Of a stretch of DNA of 51,554 nt, positions 33,326-42,274 are shown piece by piece; positions within the stretch are counted from its first letter, which is position 1; every line of letters begins with the position of its first letter. Origin of the DNA: Acidobacteriota bacterium (lineage in GTDB: Bacteria; Acidobacteriota; Vicinamibacteria; Vicinamibacterales; UBA2999). The stretch is taken from assembly GCA_018000455.1 (NCBI GenBank), contig JAGNJW010000034.1, forward strand, positions 1-51,554, in the 5' to 3' direction. The notes under the pieces were generated by a model. That model was not told the DNA's origin. It searched no databases and saw only the letters and a list, made by a program, of their open reading frames with translations. Both the position numbers and the translations under genes were made by a program.

Positions 33326-36244
33326 CTATTGGCCGGCACCTTGACGCAGGACGTGACCGGACCCGGAGGTCGCCGCCGCGAATGACAGCAGGAAACGCGT
33401 CCCCTGACCGACCGCACTCTCGCACTGGATCGAACCGGCATGCTCCTGGATGATGCCGTAGGAAATCGACAGTCCCAGGCCGGTGCCCCGTCCGATGCCC
33501 TTGGTCGTGAAGAACGGATCGTAGATGCGAGCCAGGTGCTCGGGCGCCACGCCGGCGCCGGTGTCGCGCACGTCGGCGAGCGCCCGGCCGCCTTCGATGC
33601 GTGTGGCAATCGTGAGCCAGCCGCCGCTCGGCATGGCGTCCCGTGCGTTCAGAAACAGATTGAGGAACACCTGCTGTAACTTGAACTCGTGGCCAACGAC
33701 GGGCACGGGAGTAGCCGACAGCTCGCGGCGGACCCTGACCCGGCCCTTATCGAACTGATGCTCGAGCAGCGAGAGCACGTCGCTGGCAACGGCATTGAGG
33801 TCGACCACGGTGCGCTCGCTGTCGTCAGCCTCGGCCGGCCGCGACAGGTTCAGCAGGCCATTCACGATCCGGGCGGCGCGGAAGGTCTGCTTCTCGATCT
33901 TCTCGAGCACCTGGGTGCGCGGATCGGCCGGGTCGGCCTGCTCGAGAAGCATCTGCGTGTAGCTCGAAATCCCGGTGAGCGGCGTGTTCACTTCGTGGGC
34001 GACACCGGCCGCGAGGAGGCCGAGCGACGCCATCCGCTCGGAAACGCGCAGCTGCTCTTCGAGGTGCGCGCGTTGGGTGACGTCCTCGAACATCACGATC
34101 GTGCCGGCCCAGTCGCGCCCAGGCATCGGCAGCAGGGGCACGGTCGTGATGTTGACGAGCAGTCGCTCCGTCTGCCGGCCGCCACGCGGATGGAGCGGCA
34201 CACGGTACTCGGTGCCACCGTTGGTGGACATGGCACGCGCCGCGGCCACGGCGGCGACAGCCTCGGCCTCGAAGAGCGCCTCGAGTGGGCGACCCACCGC
34301 TTCGCCACGGCGGAGCCCGTAGATGCGTTCGAGGGCGTGATTCCAGCGCACGACCGCGCCGTCGCCGCCAACTACGAGCAGGCCATCGTCGAGCGACTCG
34401 AGAATGTGCTCGTTGAAGACGCGCAGGCGGTCGAACTCGGCCGCCTTCAGGTGCAGTTCGCGATAGAGGCGGGCGTTCTCGACGGCCGTGGCCACCTGAC
34501 CCGCCATGGCCGTCAGGAGCGCCACGTCGTCTGACGTCATCGGCTCGCCGTTCTCGCGCCGGCCGAGTGCCAGGACGGCGATCGACGATCCCTTCGAGAC
34601 GCACGGCACGAAGTAGTAGACGCCGGCGTCGCGCCAGTGCTCGACTTCTTCGGCCGGGTAGCGGCCGGCCGCCATCGGATCGTCGAACCGGACGACGTGG
34701 CCCTGACCGAGGCGAGACGCCACCGCCGACCCGCGTGGCACGACCGGAGGCGCCTCGTCGAAGCCGTCGTGGCGAATCGACTCGAAGGTGCCGAACCCGG
34801 TGGCCGACATCAGGCACAGCCGATCGACGACGAGCGTATCGCGCACACGCGACAGCAGGCGTTCAGCCAGGCGGTCGAGATCGAGGTCAGAATTGAGCTC
34901 GCGCGCGAATCCAACCAGCGCCCGGCGGTAGTCATAGCGATCGCGATAGAACACACGGTCGATGCCGCTCTGCACCGCGTCCTTCACCGGGCGCGCCAAC
35001 TGCAGCACGACGAGAGTGGCCAAGGCGGCGATCAGCCAGCGGTGATCGTCTTCGGACGACACGAAGTAGAGATCCGTCGTGCCGAGGATCACCATGTAGA
35101 TGGCAGCGATCGCGCTGACCGCGGCCGTGTAGACCAGCACGCGCTTCAGGATCACCTCGACGTCCATCAGGCGGTAGCGCACGATGGCCGAGGCGAAGGC
35201 CAACGGCACGAGCCCGAGCGGGACTGCCGTGAGTTCCATCGCCAACGAGGGCGTCACCCCGAAGGCGAACGGCACGGCGTAGGCCGCCACGAAGGGTCCC
35301 GAACCGATGGCCGCACCCCAGACAATCCAGCGCAGCTGGCGCAGGACCGTGGTCGAGCGCGCGTTGGCCAGCGCGACGCCGAAGATGGCCAGCCCGCCGA
35401 GCAGATAGAGGCCGACATAGAGGGGCTCGAAACGGTCGAGCACCGCGATGGTGCCGATGAGGCCGGCCGGGTCGACCGATGCCCGCAGGAACGCGCTGGC
35501 GCGCAGCAGTCCGAGCAGTGCCGGCGGCGCATACAACCAAGCCCAGCGCCGGTTGGCGAGCGTGGCCAGGGCCGCTACCCGTGGCCGTTCGGGAAAAACG
35601 AGCGCGAAGTGCACGAAGAGTGGCGGCAGCAGCAGCGTGGCAATCTGGTCGGCCCAATAGAAGACCCAGTCGACGCGGTCGAGGCGGCCTGAGAACGAGA
35701 ACGTGAACACGCCATAGAAGGCGACCGAGAGCCAGAAGAAGTGCAGTGTGGCCTGGTCGGTGGGGCGGCGCGTGCGCACGGTAGCGCCCACCAGGAGCGA
35801 GAAGATCCCGACCGCCGCCAGCAGGTAGTAGAGCCCGCCTACGCCCCGCGGAATCGGCTGCAGCGTGACCTGGACCACGCGATCGGCACCCCGCGCGAGC
35901 AGCGTGTAGACGTGACGTGCGCCGCGCTGCGCCGACTGCTGCAGGGCGTGGACGTCGTCGCGAGCCTCGATGCTCTGTCCATCGATGGCCAGCAGTACAT
36001 CGCCCGGGCGCACGCCGGCGCGCCCGGCCGGTGATCGGGCGTCGACCTCGGCTGCCACCACCCCGGTCGAACGCTGCACCCACAGGACGCCGTCCTCGAC
36101 GTCGGTCTGCGTGGCACGCTGCACGATGTTCACGAGCCCGAGCAACAGCAGAACGGTGGCCACGATGACGGGCACCGTCGTCGTCGACCATCCGTGCCAC
36201 GTCGGCTCGGGAGCGCTATGTGCAGAATCGTAAAGGGAGGGCAT
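33326..36244 (-). CDS. PDZ/multi-TM/GAF/PAS sensor histidine kinase
   Basis: A 972-residue membrane kinase. In order: TM1 (about 23-42), a PDZ-like domain outside the membrane (about 58-130, 'SPAGRAGVRPGDVLLAIDGQ'), about eight further hydrophobic helices (about 135-405), GAF (about 450-600), PAS (about 620-735), HisKA with phospho-acceptor His750 in 'AGVAHEVNTPLTG', and HATPase_c with the N box 'FLNLFLNARDAM' and the G boxes DTGAG and GRGTGLGLS. All catalytic motifs are intact. The ATG at 36244 is chosen because a sigma-54 promoter overlaps a GTG 14 codons upstream. It forms an operon with the NtrC-type regulator. The PDZ may sense peptides or misfolded envelope proteins (inference). Confidence 0.93.
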   Translation of the reverse strand: MPSLYDSAHSAPEPTWHGWSTTTVPVIVATVLLLLGLVNIVQRATQTDVEDGVLWVQRSTGVVAAEVDARSPAGRAGVRPGDVLLAIDGQSIEARDDVHALQQSAQRGARHVYTLLARGADRVVQVTLQPIPRGVGGLYYLLAAVGIFSLLVGATVRTRRPTDQATLHFFWLSVAFYGVFTFSFSGRLDRVDWVFYWADQIATLLLPPLFVHFALVFPERPRVAALATLANRRWAWLYAPPALLGLLRASAFLRASVDPAGLIGTIAVLDRFEPLYVGLYLLGGLAIFGVALANARSTTVLRQLRWIVWGAAIGSGPFVAAYAVPFAFGVTPSLAMELTAVPLGLVPLAFASAIVRYRLMDVEVILKRVLVYTAAVSAIAAIYMVILGTTDLYFVSSEDDHRWLIAALATLVVLQLARPVKDAVQSGIDRVFYRDRYDYRRALVGFARELNSDLDLDRLAERLLSRVRDTLVVDRLCLMSATGFGTFESIRHDGFDEAPPVVPRGSAVASRLGQGHVVRFDDPMAAGRYPAEEVEHWRDAGVYYFVPCVSKGSSIAVLALGRRENGEPMTSDDVALLTAMAGQVATAVENARLYRELHLKAAEFDRLRVFNEHILESLDDGLLVVGGDGAVVRWNHALERIYGLRRGEAVGRPLEALFEAEAVAAVAAARAMSTNGGTEYRVPLHPRGGRQTERLLVNITTVPLLPMPGRDWAGTIVMFEDVTQRAHLEEQLRVSERMASLGLLAAGVAHEVNTPLTGISSYTQMLLEQADPADPRTQVLEKIEKQTFRAARIVNGLLNLSRPAEADDSERTVVDLNAVASDVLSLLEHQFDKGRVRVRRELSATPVPVVGHEFKLQQVFLNLFLNARDAMPSGGWLTIATRIEGGRALADVRDTGAGVAPEHLARIYDPFFTTKGIGRGTGLGLSISYGIIQEHAGSIQCESAVGQGTRFLLSFAAATSGSGHVLRQGAGQ

Positions 36245-36269
36245 CTGGGCGATCGAACGTGCTATTTGC

Positions 36270-36285
36270 TGCAAATGACATACCA
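36270..36285 (-). promoter_or_regulatory. Sigma-54 (RpoN) promoter of the kinase-regulator operon
   Basis: On the minus strand 'tggtatgtcatttgca' fits the sigma-54 consensus TGGYRYRNNNNTTGCW at every position, with the GG and GC doublets at the required 10-base separation. Transcription would begin near 36259, 15 bases before the kinase ATG. The neighbouring regulator is a sigma-54 activator, which supports autoregulation. Upstream, 36286-36435, is an AT-richer gap suited to activator sites. Confidence 0.7.
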
Positions 36286-36435
36286 CGATCCGGATATTCG
36301 AACCGCGATTAAGTCTCTCACTAGCAATGATTTATGCGGACAGACAAGAGACAGGAAGGGCCGGATCCAAGAGGTTGGACGACGGTTCCAAAATACGGAA
36401 GAGCAAGCAGGTTGGCTCCCGCGGACTGACGATTG

Positions 36436-38295
36436 TCAGAAGCGGATCTGCAGGCCGCCGATGAGCCGCTTCGGGGCTCGCACGACGAGCAGTTCGTCGT
36501 AGATGGAACGGTCGTCGAACGAGGCGCGGAACAGGCTGCGCACGCCGAGCAACATCTCCCAATTGCCCATGCCCCCCATGAAGGGCAGCCCCTGCCGCAC
36601 TTCCATGTCGAAGCGGCCGTTGGCCGTCTGCAAGCCTGCGGGGTTGTCGACGAACCCGGAGTTCACCTTGTAGAGCAGCACGAAACGCGTCGCCGTCTGT
36701 GGCACTTCGGCGTCCAGCGAGGCGGACACGTCGTGAACCTGCTCGCTCGGCGCGCGCAGCGCCTGCGGTGCGAACGCCAACAGCGCGCGTCGATCGGCAC
36801 CAGTGGAAGGCGTCCACTCTGCCGAGACGAACGTGTAGTCGACGCGTCCGGACACGTGCGGTGCGACCTCGTGCGCGACACCCACCGCCCAGCCCCGGAG
36901 CGACACGTCGCCAGCCGACGCGAGGCCATAGTGACCGCCGGCGTCAATGAGCCGTGCCGGATCGGCGGCGCCGAACACGGTCACGAGCTGATTCTCGACG
37001 GCTTGTCGGAACGCGCGCACGGAAACCGTCACCGCGCTGAACTCCCGCGCGGCACCGAACTCGAGCTGGCGCACGCGTTCGGTGTCGAAACGATTGGCGC
37101 CGAGCGGGGCGAAGGTGCGCTGCGGCGGCACCCACTGCGCATCGGCCGGAGGCACGAACTCTTCGGCACCAGGTGCCACTTGCTGGAGCGACGCCTTGGC
37201 GTGGAAGTGCAGCTTCGGCGTCGGCGAGAAGGTCAGGCGCGCCATCGGGCTGAGTTGCCCGTCGCCGCGAAGGTAGTCGTAGTGCTCGTAGCGCGCGCCA
37301 TAGCCGAAGCGCCACCTCGTCGACAGCGGGAAGTCATGCGAGCCTGACACGGCGGCGACTTTGCGGTGGCCATCAGGCACGGCCTCGAGCGCGGCGAAGT
37401 TACCGCCGCGGTACGCCTGCAGGCTATAGGTCATGCCGAGGGTGATACCGTGACGCGCCGAGGGCCGCGAGGCGTACTCGCCCGCCATCGTCCACGACGT
37501 CACGTCGCCGCTGTTCATCGCCGCGCGGGCCGACCAGTCGGAGTGCTCGCCGACGGGCGCGCCGACGGCGAAGAAGGCCACGCCAGACGAGCGGCCGAAA
37601 TCCACCATCTCGCCGGCGTCGTCGTAGGCCGTGGCGGTCAGCAGGTTGACCTGTCCATAGACCGGACCATCGAAGATCACGTCCGACGCGAAACGGGCCG
37701 AGGCATCGAAGGCGCGCTCGAAGAATCCGGGGCCGCTGCCCTCGAACCACCGGGCCTCGACTTCATCGAGGTCCACCGTCTGCCGGCTGTCGTCCTTGAG
37801 CACGCTACGCGTCAGGCGGCGCAGGCGCCAGGCGAGCGGGCTCTCGTCACGCGGCGCGGCCGACACGTCGCCGGGCACTCCGACGCCGGCGGCAAGCACG
37901 TCCGGGGCGTCGTCGAGGCGGCGCAGTGTGAAAGAGGAAGGCGCCCGGGCGGACCCCCGCACGTTGACGAGCGTGCTGCGCGTGCCGGCGAACCGGTCGT
38001 GGTGCGCGCGCACCACGTAGGGACCGGCGGGCAGGTCGGTGAGACGGTACTGGCCAGTCTTGTCGGTCAACGCGAAGGCGGTGGCGCCCCCGAGCGCCGA
38101 GACGACGGCACCCTCGACGGGAATGCCGGCATCGTCGATGACCGCGCCGTAGATTGAACCAACCGACGCCGTAGCCACGCGCACGACGGTGCGGGCGTCA
38201 GACGTTGGCGCCTGCCCCTGAGCGTACGAGGACGTCGCTGGCAGAGCCAGCGCTACGGCGGTCGCGGAAAGGAGCCAGACGCGGGACGCGATCAT
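36436..38295 (-). CDS. TonB-dependent-receptor-like outer-membrane beta-barrel with carboxypeptidase-like N-domain
   Basis: A 619-residue exported protein. Signal peptide about 1-25 (MIASRVWLLSATAVALALPA). Residues about 48-125 form a carboxypeptidase-regulatory-like domain ('GAVIDDAGIPVEGAVVSALG', then 'TGQYRLTDLPAGPYVVRA'), as in SusC-like and Oar-like proteins. The rest is a run of amphipathic strands ending in the terminal aromatic residue Phe ('GGLQIRF'), typical of an outer-membrane barrel. No clear plug domain is seen, and the barrel is shorter than in standard TonB receptors, so it may be a plugless relative. It lies 78 bases downstream of the 38374 gene, with a strong hairpin between. 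Its ligand is unknown. Confidence 0.8.
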   Translation of the reverse strand: MIASRVWLLSATAVALALPATSSYAQGQAPTSDARTVVRVATASVGSIYGAVIDDAGIPVEGAVVSALGGATAFALTDKTGQYRLTDLPAGPYVVRAHHDRFAGTRSTLVNVRGSARAPSSFTLRRLDDAPDVLAAGVGVPGDVSAAPRDESPLAWRLRRLTRSVLKDDSRQTVDLDEVEARWFEGSGPGFFERAFDASARFASDVIFDGPVYGQVNLLTATAYDDAGEMVDFGRSSGVAFFAVGAPVGEHSDWSARAAMNSGDVTSWTMAGEYASRPSARHGITLGMTYSLQAYRGGNFAALEAVPDGHRKVAAVSGSHDFPLSTRWRFGYGARYEHYDYLRGDGQLSPMARLTFSPTPKLHFHAKASLQQVAPGAEEFVPPADAQWVPPQRTFAPLGANRFDTERVRQLEFGAAREFSAVTVSVRAFRQAVENQLVTVFGAADPARLIDAGGHYGLASAGDVSLRGWAVGVAHEVAPHVSGRVDYTFVSAEWTPSTGADRRALLAFAPQALRAPSEQVHDVSASLDAEVPQTATRFVLLYKVNSGFVDNPAGLQTANGRFDMEVRQGLPFMGGMGNWEMLLGVRSLFRASFDDRSIYDELLVVRAPKRLIGGLQIRF

Positions 38296-38322
38296 TAGGA
38301 GCTCCGTCTCTTCGATGCCGCA

Positions 38323-38351
38323 CCCGCTTCGCGCGGCGCACGCGAAGCGGG
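38323..38351 (-). repeat. Intercistronic hairpin (11-bp perfect stem)
   Basis: 'cccgcttcgcg' (38323-38333) and its exact complement (38341-38351) flank a 7-base loop, 22 bases after the stop of the periplasmic gene and 27 bases before the receptor start. Without a T-run it is more likely an mRNA processing or stabilising element, or a partial terminator setting the ratio of the two products. Confidence 0.6.
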
Positions 38352-38373
38352 CACGTCGTACCGAACGAACCTA

Positions 38374-39375
38374 CTACGCCTTGACGTTGAACTTGACGTT
38401 CTGCGTGAGCACCTTGTTCGACGTCTTGTCGGTGATCTTGATCTCCAGACGGTAGGCGCCCTCGCCGAAGCTCTTGAGCGGCACCGTGATGCCGCCGGGC
38501 ACCGGGAACTTGGCCGGATCGAACTGGGGCGGCAGGTTGCTCTCATTGACCGTCTGGGGATTCGTCTTGTTGAAGAACTTCTCCTCGGCGCCTTCCATGC
38601 GCAGGAAACTGTACTCGAGGGTCAGATCAGGCATGCCCTTGTCGTTCAGGCCGGGGTTGTAGACCTGGAAGAAAATGGACAGCTCCTCCGACTTCGAGAA
38701 GTCCATGTCGGCGGCCGGCTCGAGTTCCTGCGTGCCGAACGCGAACGGGCGCTCGCGGGCCTCGTCCATCGACAGCGGCGCGCTCAGGATGTTGACCTTG
38801 TCGGAGACGAGAATCGAGCTCGTGGTGAACTCGGCGGCCAGGTCCGGCACCGTCACGCTGGTCTTGAGCAGGCCCGCCTTGACGGGGGTGTTCTTCGGCG
38901 CCTTGTCGGCCAGGCGTTCCTTGGCCATGATGTAGACGTCGTAGGTACCGGGCTTGGCCATGAATACCCGGTTCAGGCGAACCGGCGAACCGGCCAGCTG
39001 CGCGGCGGGCACGAAGTGCACGTCATCCCACGGGTACTCGACCTTCTTCTTGCCCTCGGGCTTCATCGTTGGATCGACGACGCGAACGTACAGGAGGGCG
39101 TCCTTCTGCGGCAGGCCCGTGAACTCAATCGTGAACGGGACGAAGTTGCGCTCCTCCTGCGACTTCAGGAACACCGGCGCAATCTTCATCTGAACGTCCG
39201 AGGGAGCAGCCTCGCCCGCCATGGCGGCGTCGACCGTCTTGACGACCGCCGCGATCTCTTCTTTCTCCTGCTTCGAGCGCTTCTTGTCGTCCTTCTGGGC
39301 AAGCGCGGTCATCGGAAGGGTCGCGACGAGGACAGCGGCCATCGTCAGGGCGAATCCGCGGAACGTGAACTTCAT
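38374..39375 (-). CDS. Periplasmic protein of unknown function
   Basis: A 333-residue exported protein starting at ATG 39375 with 'ggaga' 5 bases upstream. Signal peptide about 1-27 (MKFTFRGFALTMAAVLVATL, cleavage near ALAQ). A short Lys/Glu-rich stretch follows, then two or more beta-sandwich-like parts: 'FVPFTIEFTGLPQKDALLYV' early, and 'VPLKSFGEGAYRLEIKITD' at the end, which looks like a cohesin/Big-type or GWxTD-protein-like terminal domain. I do not recognise a named family. The near-consensus promoter just upstream implies strong expression. With the barrel gene downstream it may form an envelope complex (inference). Confidence 0.8.
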   Translation of the reverse strand: MKFTFRGFALTMAAVLVATLPMTALAQKDDKKRSKQEKEEIAAVVKTVDAAMAGEAAPSDVQMKIAPVFLKSQEERNFVPFTIEFTGLPQKDALLYVRVVDPTMKPEGKKKVEYPWDDVHFVPAAQLAGSPVRLNRVFMAKPGTYDVYIMAKERLADKAPKNTPVKAGLLKTSVTVPDLAAEFTTSSILVSDKVNILSAPLSMDEARERPFAFGTQELEPAADMDFSKSEELSIFFQVYNPGLNDKGMPDLTLEYSFLRMEGAEEKFFNKTNPQTVNESNLPPQFDPAKFPVPGGITVPLKSFGEGAYRLEIKITDKTSNKVLTQNVKFNVKA

Positions 39376-39417
39376 GAATGTCTCCGTAGAAAGTGCCAGA
39401 AAGTTGAACAGTCCCCA

Positions 39418-39446
39418 ATCATATGGACATGATCGCCACCTGTCAA
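39418..39446 (-). promoter_or_regulatory. Strong sigma-70 promoter of the periplasmic protein/receptor operon
   Basis: Minus strand: perfect TTGACA (39446-39441), 17-base spacer, TATGAT (39423-39418). The predicted start near 39411 leaves a 36-base leader to the ATG at 39375. This is the best sigma-70 match I noticed in the window. Confidence 0.75.
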
Positions 39447-39547
39447 CGCTCCTAACTCTCGTCTTTATAACGAGTTGCGGCCAGCTCTGGAGCTGTGCTG
39501 CGTGATAGATTGCTGCCAGGGCCTCACTCGCGGCCCGGGAGGTCGCC

Positions 39548-40819
39548 ATGGTTCGGGAGGACGCGCTCGTGATCGTGCTCGCTGGCGGCGCCGGGGAGCG
39601 CCTGGCGCCCCTGACCCGCGACCGCGCAAAGCCGGCAGTCTACTTCGGCGGGCCCTACCGGATCATCGACTTCGTCCTCTCCAATGCGGTGAACTCGGGC
39701 CTGCGCCGGATCTTCATCGCCACGCAGTACAAATCGCTCTCGCTGAGCCGGCACATCCGCATGGGCTGGAACATCGTGTCGGAGGAACTCGACGAGTTCA
39801 TCGAGATCCTGCCACCCCAGAAGCGCATCGGCGAGCACTGGTACCTGGGCACCGCCGACGCGGTGTACCAGAACATGTACTCCATCGAGCGCGAGCCGGC
39901 ACGCCACGTGGTGGTGCTGGCCGGCGACCACGTCTACAAGATGGATTACCGGAAGATGCTGCGCGCGCACGAAGACGCCGCCGCCGACGTGACCATCGCC
40001 ACAATCGAGGTACCGCTCGAGGACGGCTGCCGCTTCGGTATCGTGGAGGTGGCTGCGCGGTCTCAGGTGGTCGGTTTCGAGGAGAAGCCGGCGTTGCCGC
40101 CGTCGATGCCCGATCAACCGCACCTGGCGCTGGCGTCGATGGGCATCTACGTCTTCAACATGGACGTGCTGAAGCGCGCGCTCGAACTCGACGCGGCCGA
40201 TCCCGACAGCCGCCACGACTTCGGCAAGGACATCCTGCCGGCGCTCATTCCGGCGGGCCGGGTCCATGCCTACCCGTTCTACGACGAGAACAAGAAGGCC
40301 GCCAAGTACTGGCGCGATATCGGCACGCTGGACGCCTACTACGAAGCGAACATGGACCTCTGCCACGTCAACCCGGAGTTCAATCTCTACGACCCGGCGT
40401 GGCCGATGCGCACGCACCAGCCGCAGGCGCCGCCGGCCAAGTTCGTCTTCGCGGACGAGGGCCGCATGGGCGCGGCGCTCGACTCGGTGATTTCACCCGG
40501 CTGCATCGTCTCCGGCAGCCGCGTCAGCGGCAGCATCCTGTGCCCGAACGTGCGCGTGCACAGCTTCGCCGCCGTCGAAGACTCGATTCTGATGCCGGGC
40601 GTGCAGGTCGGACGTCATGCCCGCATCCGAAACGCCATCATCGACCGCGACGTGCTCGTGCCGCGGGGGGCCGTCATCGGCTACGACGAGCCTGCCGATC
40701 GCGCGCGCCACACGGTGACCGAGCGTGGCATCGTCGTCGTGACGGTGGACGAGGAGCCGCGGGTCGAGCCCATCGCGCCCGAGGCACTGGCGCGCGAGGC
40801 GCACGCCGACCATCCCTGA
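39548..40819 (+). CDS. glgC: Glucose-1-phosphate adenylyltransferase
   Basis: Makes ADP-glucose from glucose-1-P and ATP, the committed step of glycogen synthesis. It has 423 residues; the ATG at 39548 has 'gggagg' 6 bases upstream. The N-terminal nucleotidyltransferase motif is LAGGAGERLAPLTRDRAKPA. 'GTADAVYQNMY', 'VVLAGDHVYKMDY', 'ASMGIYVFN' and 'KYWRDIGTLDAYYEANMDL' are typical. A C-terminal left-handed beta-helix ('SRVSGSILCPNVRVHSFA') carries the allosteric part. It diverges from the periplasmic gene; the glycogen synthase and branching enzyme genes are not in the window. Eno and gpmA follow on the same strand. Confidence 0.96.
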   Translation: MVREDALVIVLAGGAGERLAPLTRDRAKPAVYFGGPYRIIDFVLSNAVNSGLRRIFIATQYKSLSLSRHIRMGWNIVSEELDEFIEILPPQKRIGEHWYLGTADAVYQNMYSIEREPARHVVVLAGDHVYKMDYRKMLRAHEDAAADVTIATIEVPLEDGCRFGIVEVAARSQVVGFEEKPALPPSMPDQPHLALASMGIYVFNMDVLKRALELDAADPDSRHDFGKDILPALIPAGRVHAYPFYDENKKAAKYWRDIGTLDAYYEANMDLCHVNPEFNLYDPAWPMRTHQPQAPPAKFVFADEGRMGAALDSVISPGCIVSGSRVSGSILCPNVRVHSFAAVEDSILMPGVQVGRHARIRNAIIDRDVLVPRGAVIGYDEPADRARHTVTERGIVVVTVDEEPRVEPIAPEALAREAHADHP

Positions 40820-40976
40820 GCCAGGCGCCGGGCGGATTGCTGCGCAGCGTCTCGCGCCGTTGCATACGGCACGGCGGCACATCCACGAGCCAGCCGCCAT
40901 GGGCGGGGATTTCGGGCGATACTGAGGCCTCTGCAACCGACTGCGGCCGGCCAGCGGCCGCGCCAGGAGCGACATC

Positions 40977-42272
40977 GTGCACATCGTCGACATTCGCGGG
41001 CGGGAGATCCTCGACTCGCGCGGCAACCCCACCGTGGAGGTGGACGTGCTGCTCGCCAGCGGCGCCAGAGGGCGCGCGGCAGTGCCGTCTGGCGCCTCCA
41101 CCGGAGAGCGCGAAGCGCTCGAGCTGCGCGACGGCGACAAGGCGCGCTTCCTCGGCAAGGGCGTGACCAAGGCGGTCGGCCACGTGAACGGCGGGCTGCG
41201 CGCGTCACTCATCAACCGCGACTGGACGCAACGCGCGCTCGACGACGCGATCATCGCCCTCGACGGCACCCCCGCCAAGAGCCGGCTCGGCGCCAATGCG
41301 CTGCTCGGCGTGTCGATGGCGGCGCTCAAGGCCGGCGCCGAGGATGGCGGCCTGCCGCTGTATGCGCATGTCGCCGCCGAAGCCGGCGCTACCGGCGGCT
41401 ACCTCCTGCCCGTACCGATGATGAACATCCTCAACGGCGGCGCGCACGCCGACACCAACGTGGATTTTCAGGAGTTCATGGTCATGCCGGTCGGCTTCCC
41501 GTCGTTCAAGGAAGCCCTGCGGGCGGGGGCGGAAATCTTCCACGCCCTGCGGGCGATTCTGAAAGGCCGCGGCCTGGCCACCGGCGTCGGCGACGAGGGC
41601 GGCTTCGCGCCGAACCTCAAGAGCAACAAGGACGCGCTCGACGTCGTGATGGAAGCCATCGGCAAGGCCGGCTTCAAGGCCGGCGACAACGTGCACATCG
41701 CGCTCGACTGCGCGGCGAGCGAGTTCGGCAACGCCGACGGCAAATACGAGTTCCACAAGTCAGGTGAGCCCGGACGCGATTCCGAAGGGATGGTGGCGCT
41801 CTACGAAGACTGGTGCCGGCAGTACCCGATTCTGTCGATCGAGGACGGCTGCGCGGAGGGCGACTGGCGCGGCTGGAAGCTGCTCACGAAGGCGCTCGGT
41901 TCACGCATACAGATCGTGGGCGATGATGTCTTCGTGACGAATCCGTCGATTCTCGAACGGGGTATCAAAGAGGGCGTGGGCAACGCGCTGCTCGTGAAAC
42001 TCAACCAGATCGGCACGGTGAGCGAGACCCTCGATGCCATCGCCATGGCCTCGGCCGCCGGCTACCGGAGTGTCATCTCGCACCGCTCGGGCGAGACCGA
42101 AGACTCGACCATCGCCGACCTGGCCGTGGGCACCTCCGCCGGCCAGATCAAGACGGGTTCGGCCTCACGCAGTGACCGTACTGCGAAGTACAACCAGCTG
42201 CTCCGCATCGAAGAGGCGCTCGGCGACGGCGCCGTCTACGCCGGCCGGGCCGCCATCAGCCAACTGAGCTAG
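40977..42272 (+). CDS. eno: Enolase
   Basis: Converts 2-phosphoglycerate to phosphoenolpyruvate. It has 431 residues from a GTG at 40977, which has an 'aggagcg' ribosome-binding site. The N-terminal 'IVDIRGREILDSRGNPTVEV', 'PSGASTGEREALELRD', metal-site residues in 'SIEDGCAEGDW' and 'QIVGDDVFVTNP', catalytic Lys in 'LLVKLNQIGTVSE' and the signature 'ISHRSGETEDSTIADLAVG' are all present. gpmA follows after 2 bases, so two consecutive glycolytic steps are co-transcribed. Confidence 0.97.
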   Translation: MHIVDIRGREILDSRGNPTVEVDVLLASGARGRAAVPSGASTGEREALELRDGDKARFLGKGVTKAVGHVNGGLRASLINRDWTQRALDDAIIALDGTPAKSRLGANALLGVSMAALKAGAEDGGLPLYAHVAAEAGATGGYLLPVPMMNILNGGAHADTNVDFQEFMVMPVGFPSFKEALRAGAEIFHALRAILKGRGLATGVGDEGGFAPNLKSNKDALDVVMEAIGKAGFKAGDNVHIALDCAASEFGNADGKYEFHKSGEPGRDSEGMVALYEDWCRQYPILSIEDGCAEGDWRGWKLLTKALGSRIQIVGDDVFVTNPSILERGIKEGVGNALLVKLNQIGTVSETLDAIAMASAAGYRSVISHRSGETEDSTIADLAVGTSAGQIKTGSASRSDRTAKYNQLLRIEEALGDGAVYAGRAAISQLS

Positions 42273-42274
42273 CC

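Noticed and set aside
31873..33344. A 454-codon plus-strand frame opposite the response regulator
   Set aside because: It is antisense to a gene with complete receiver, AAA+ and HTH motifs; His/Arg/Val-rich shadow composition.
33326..36286. Longer kinase start at the GTG 36286
   Set aside because: It would overlap the sigma-54 promoter and lie upstream of the predicted transcript start; the ATG at 36244 is preferred.
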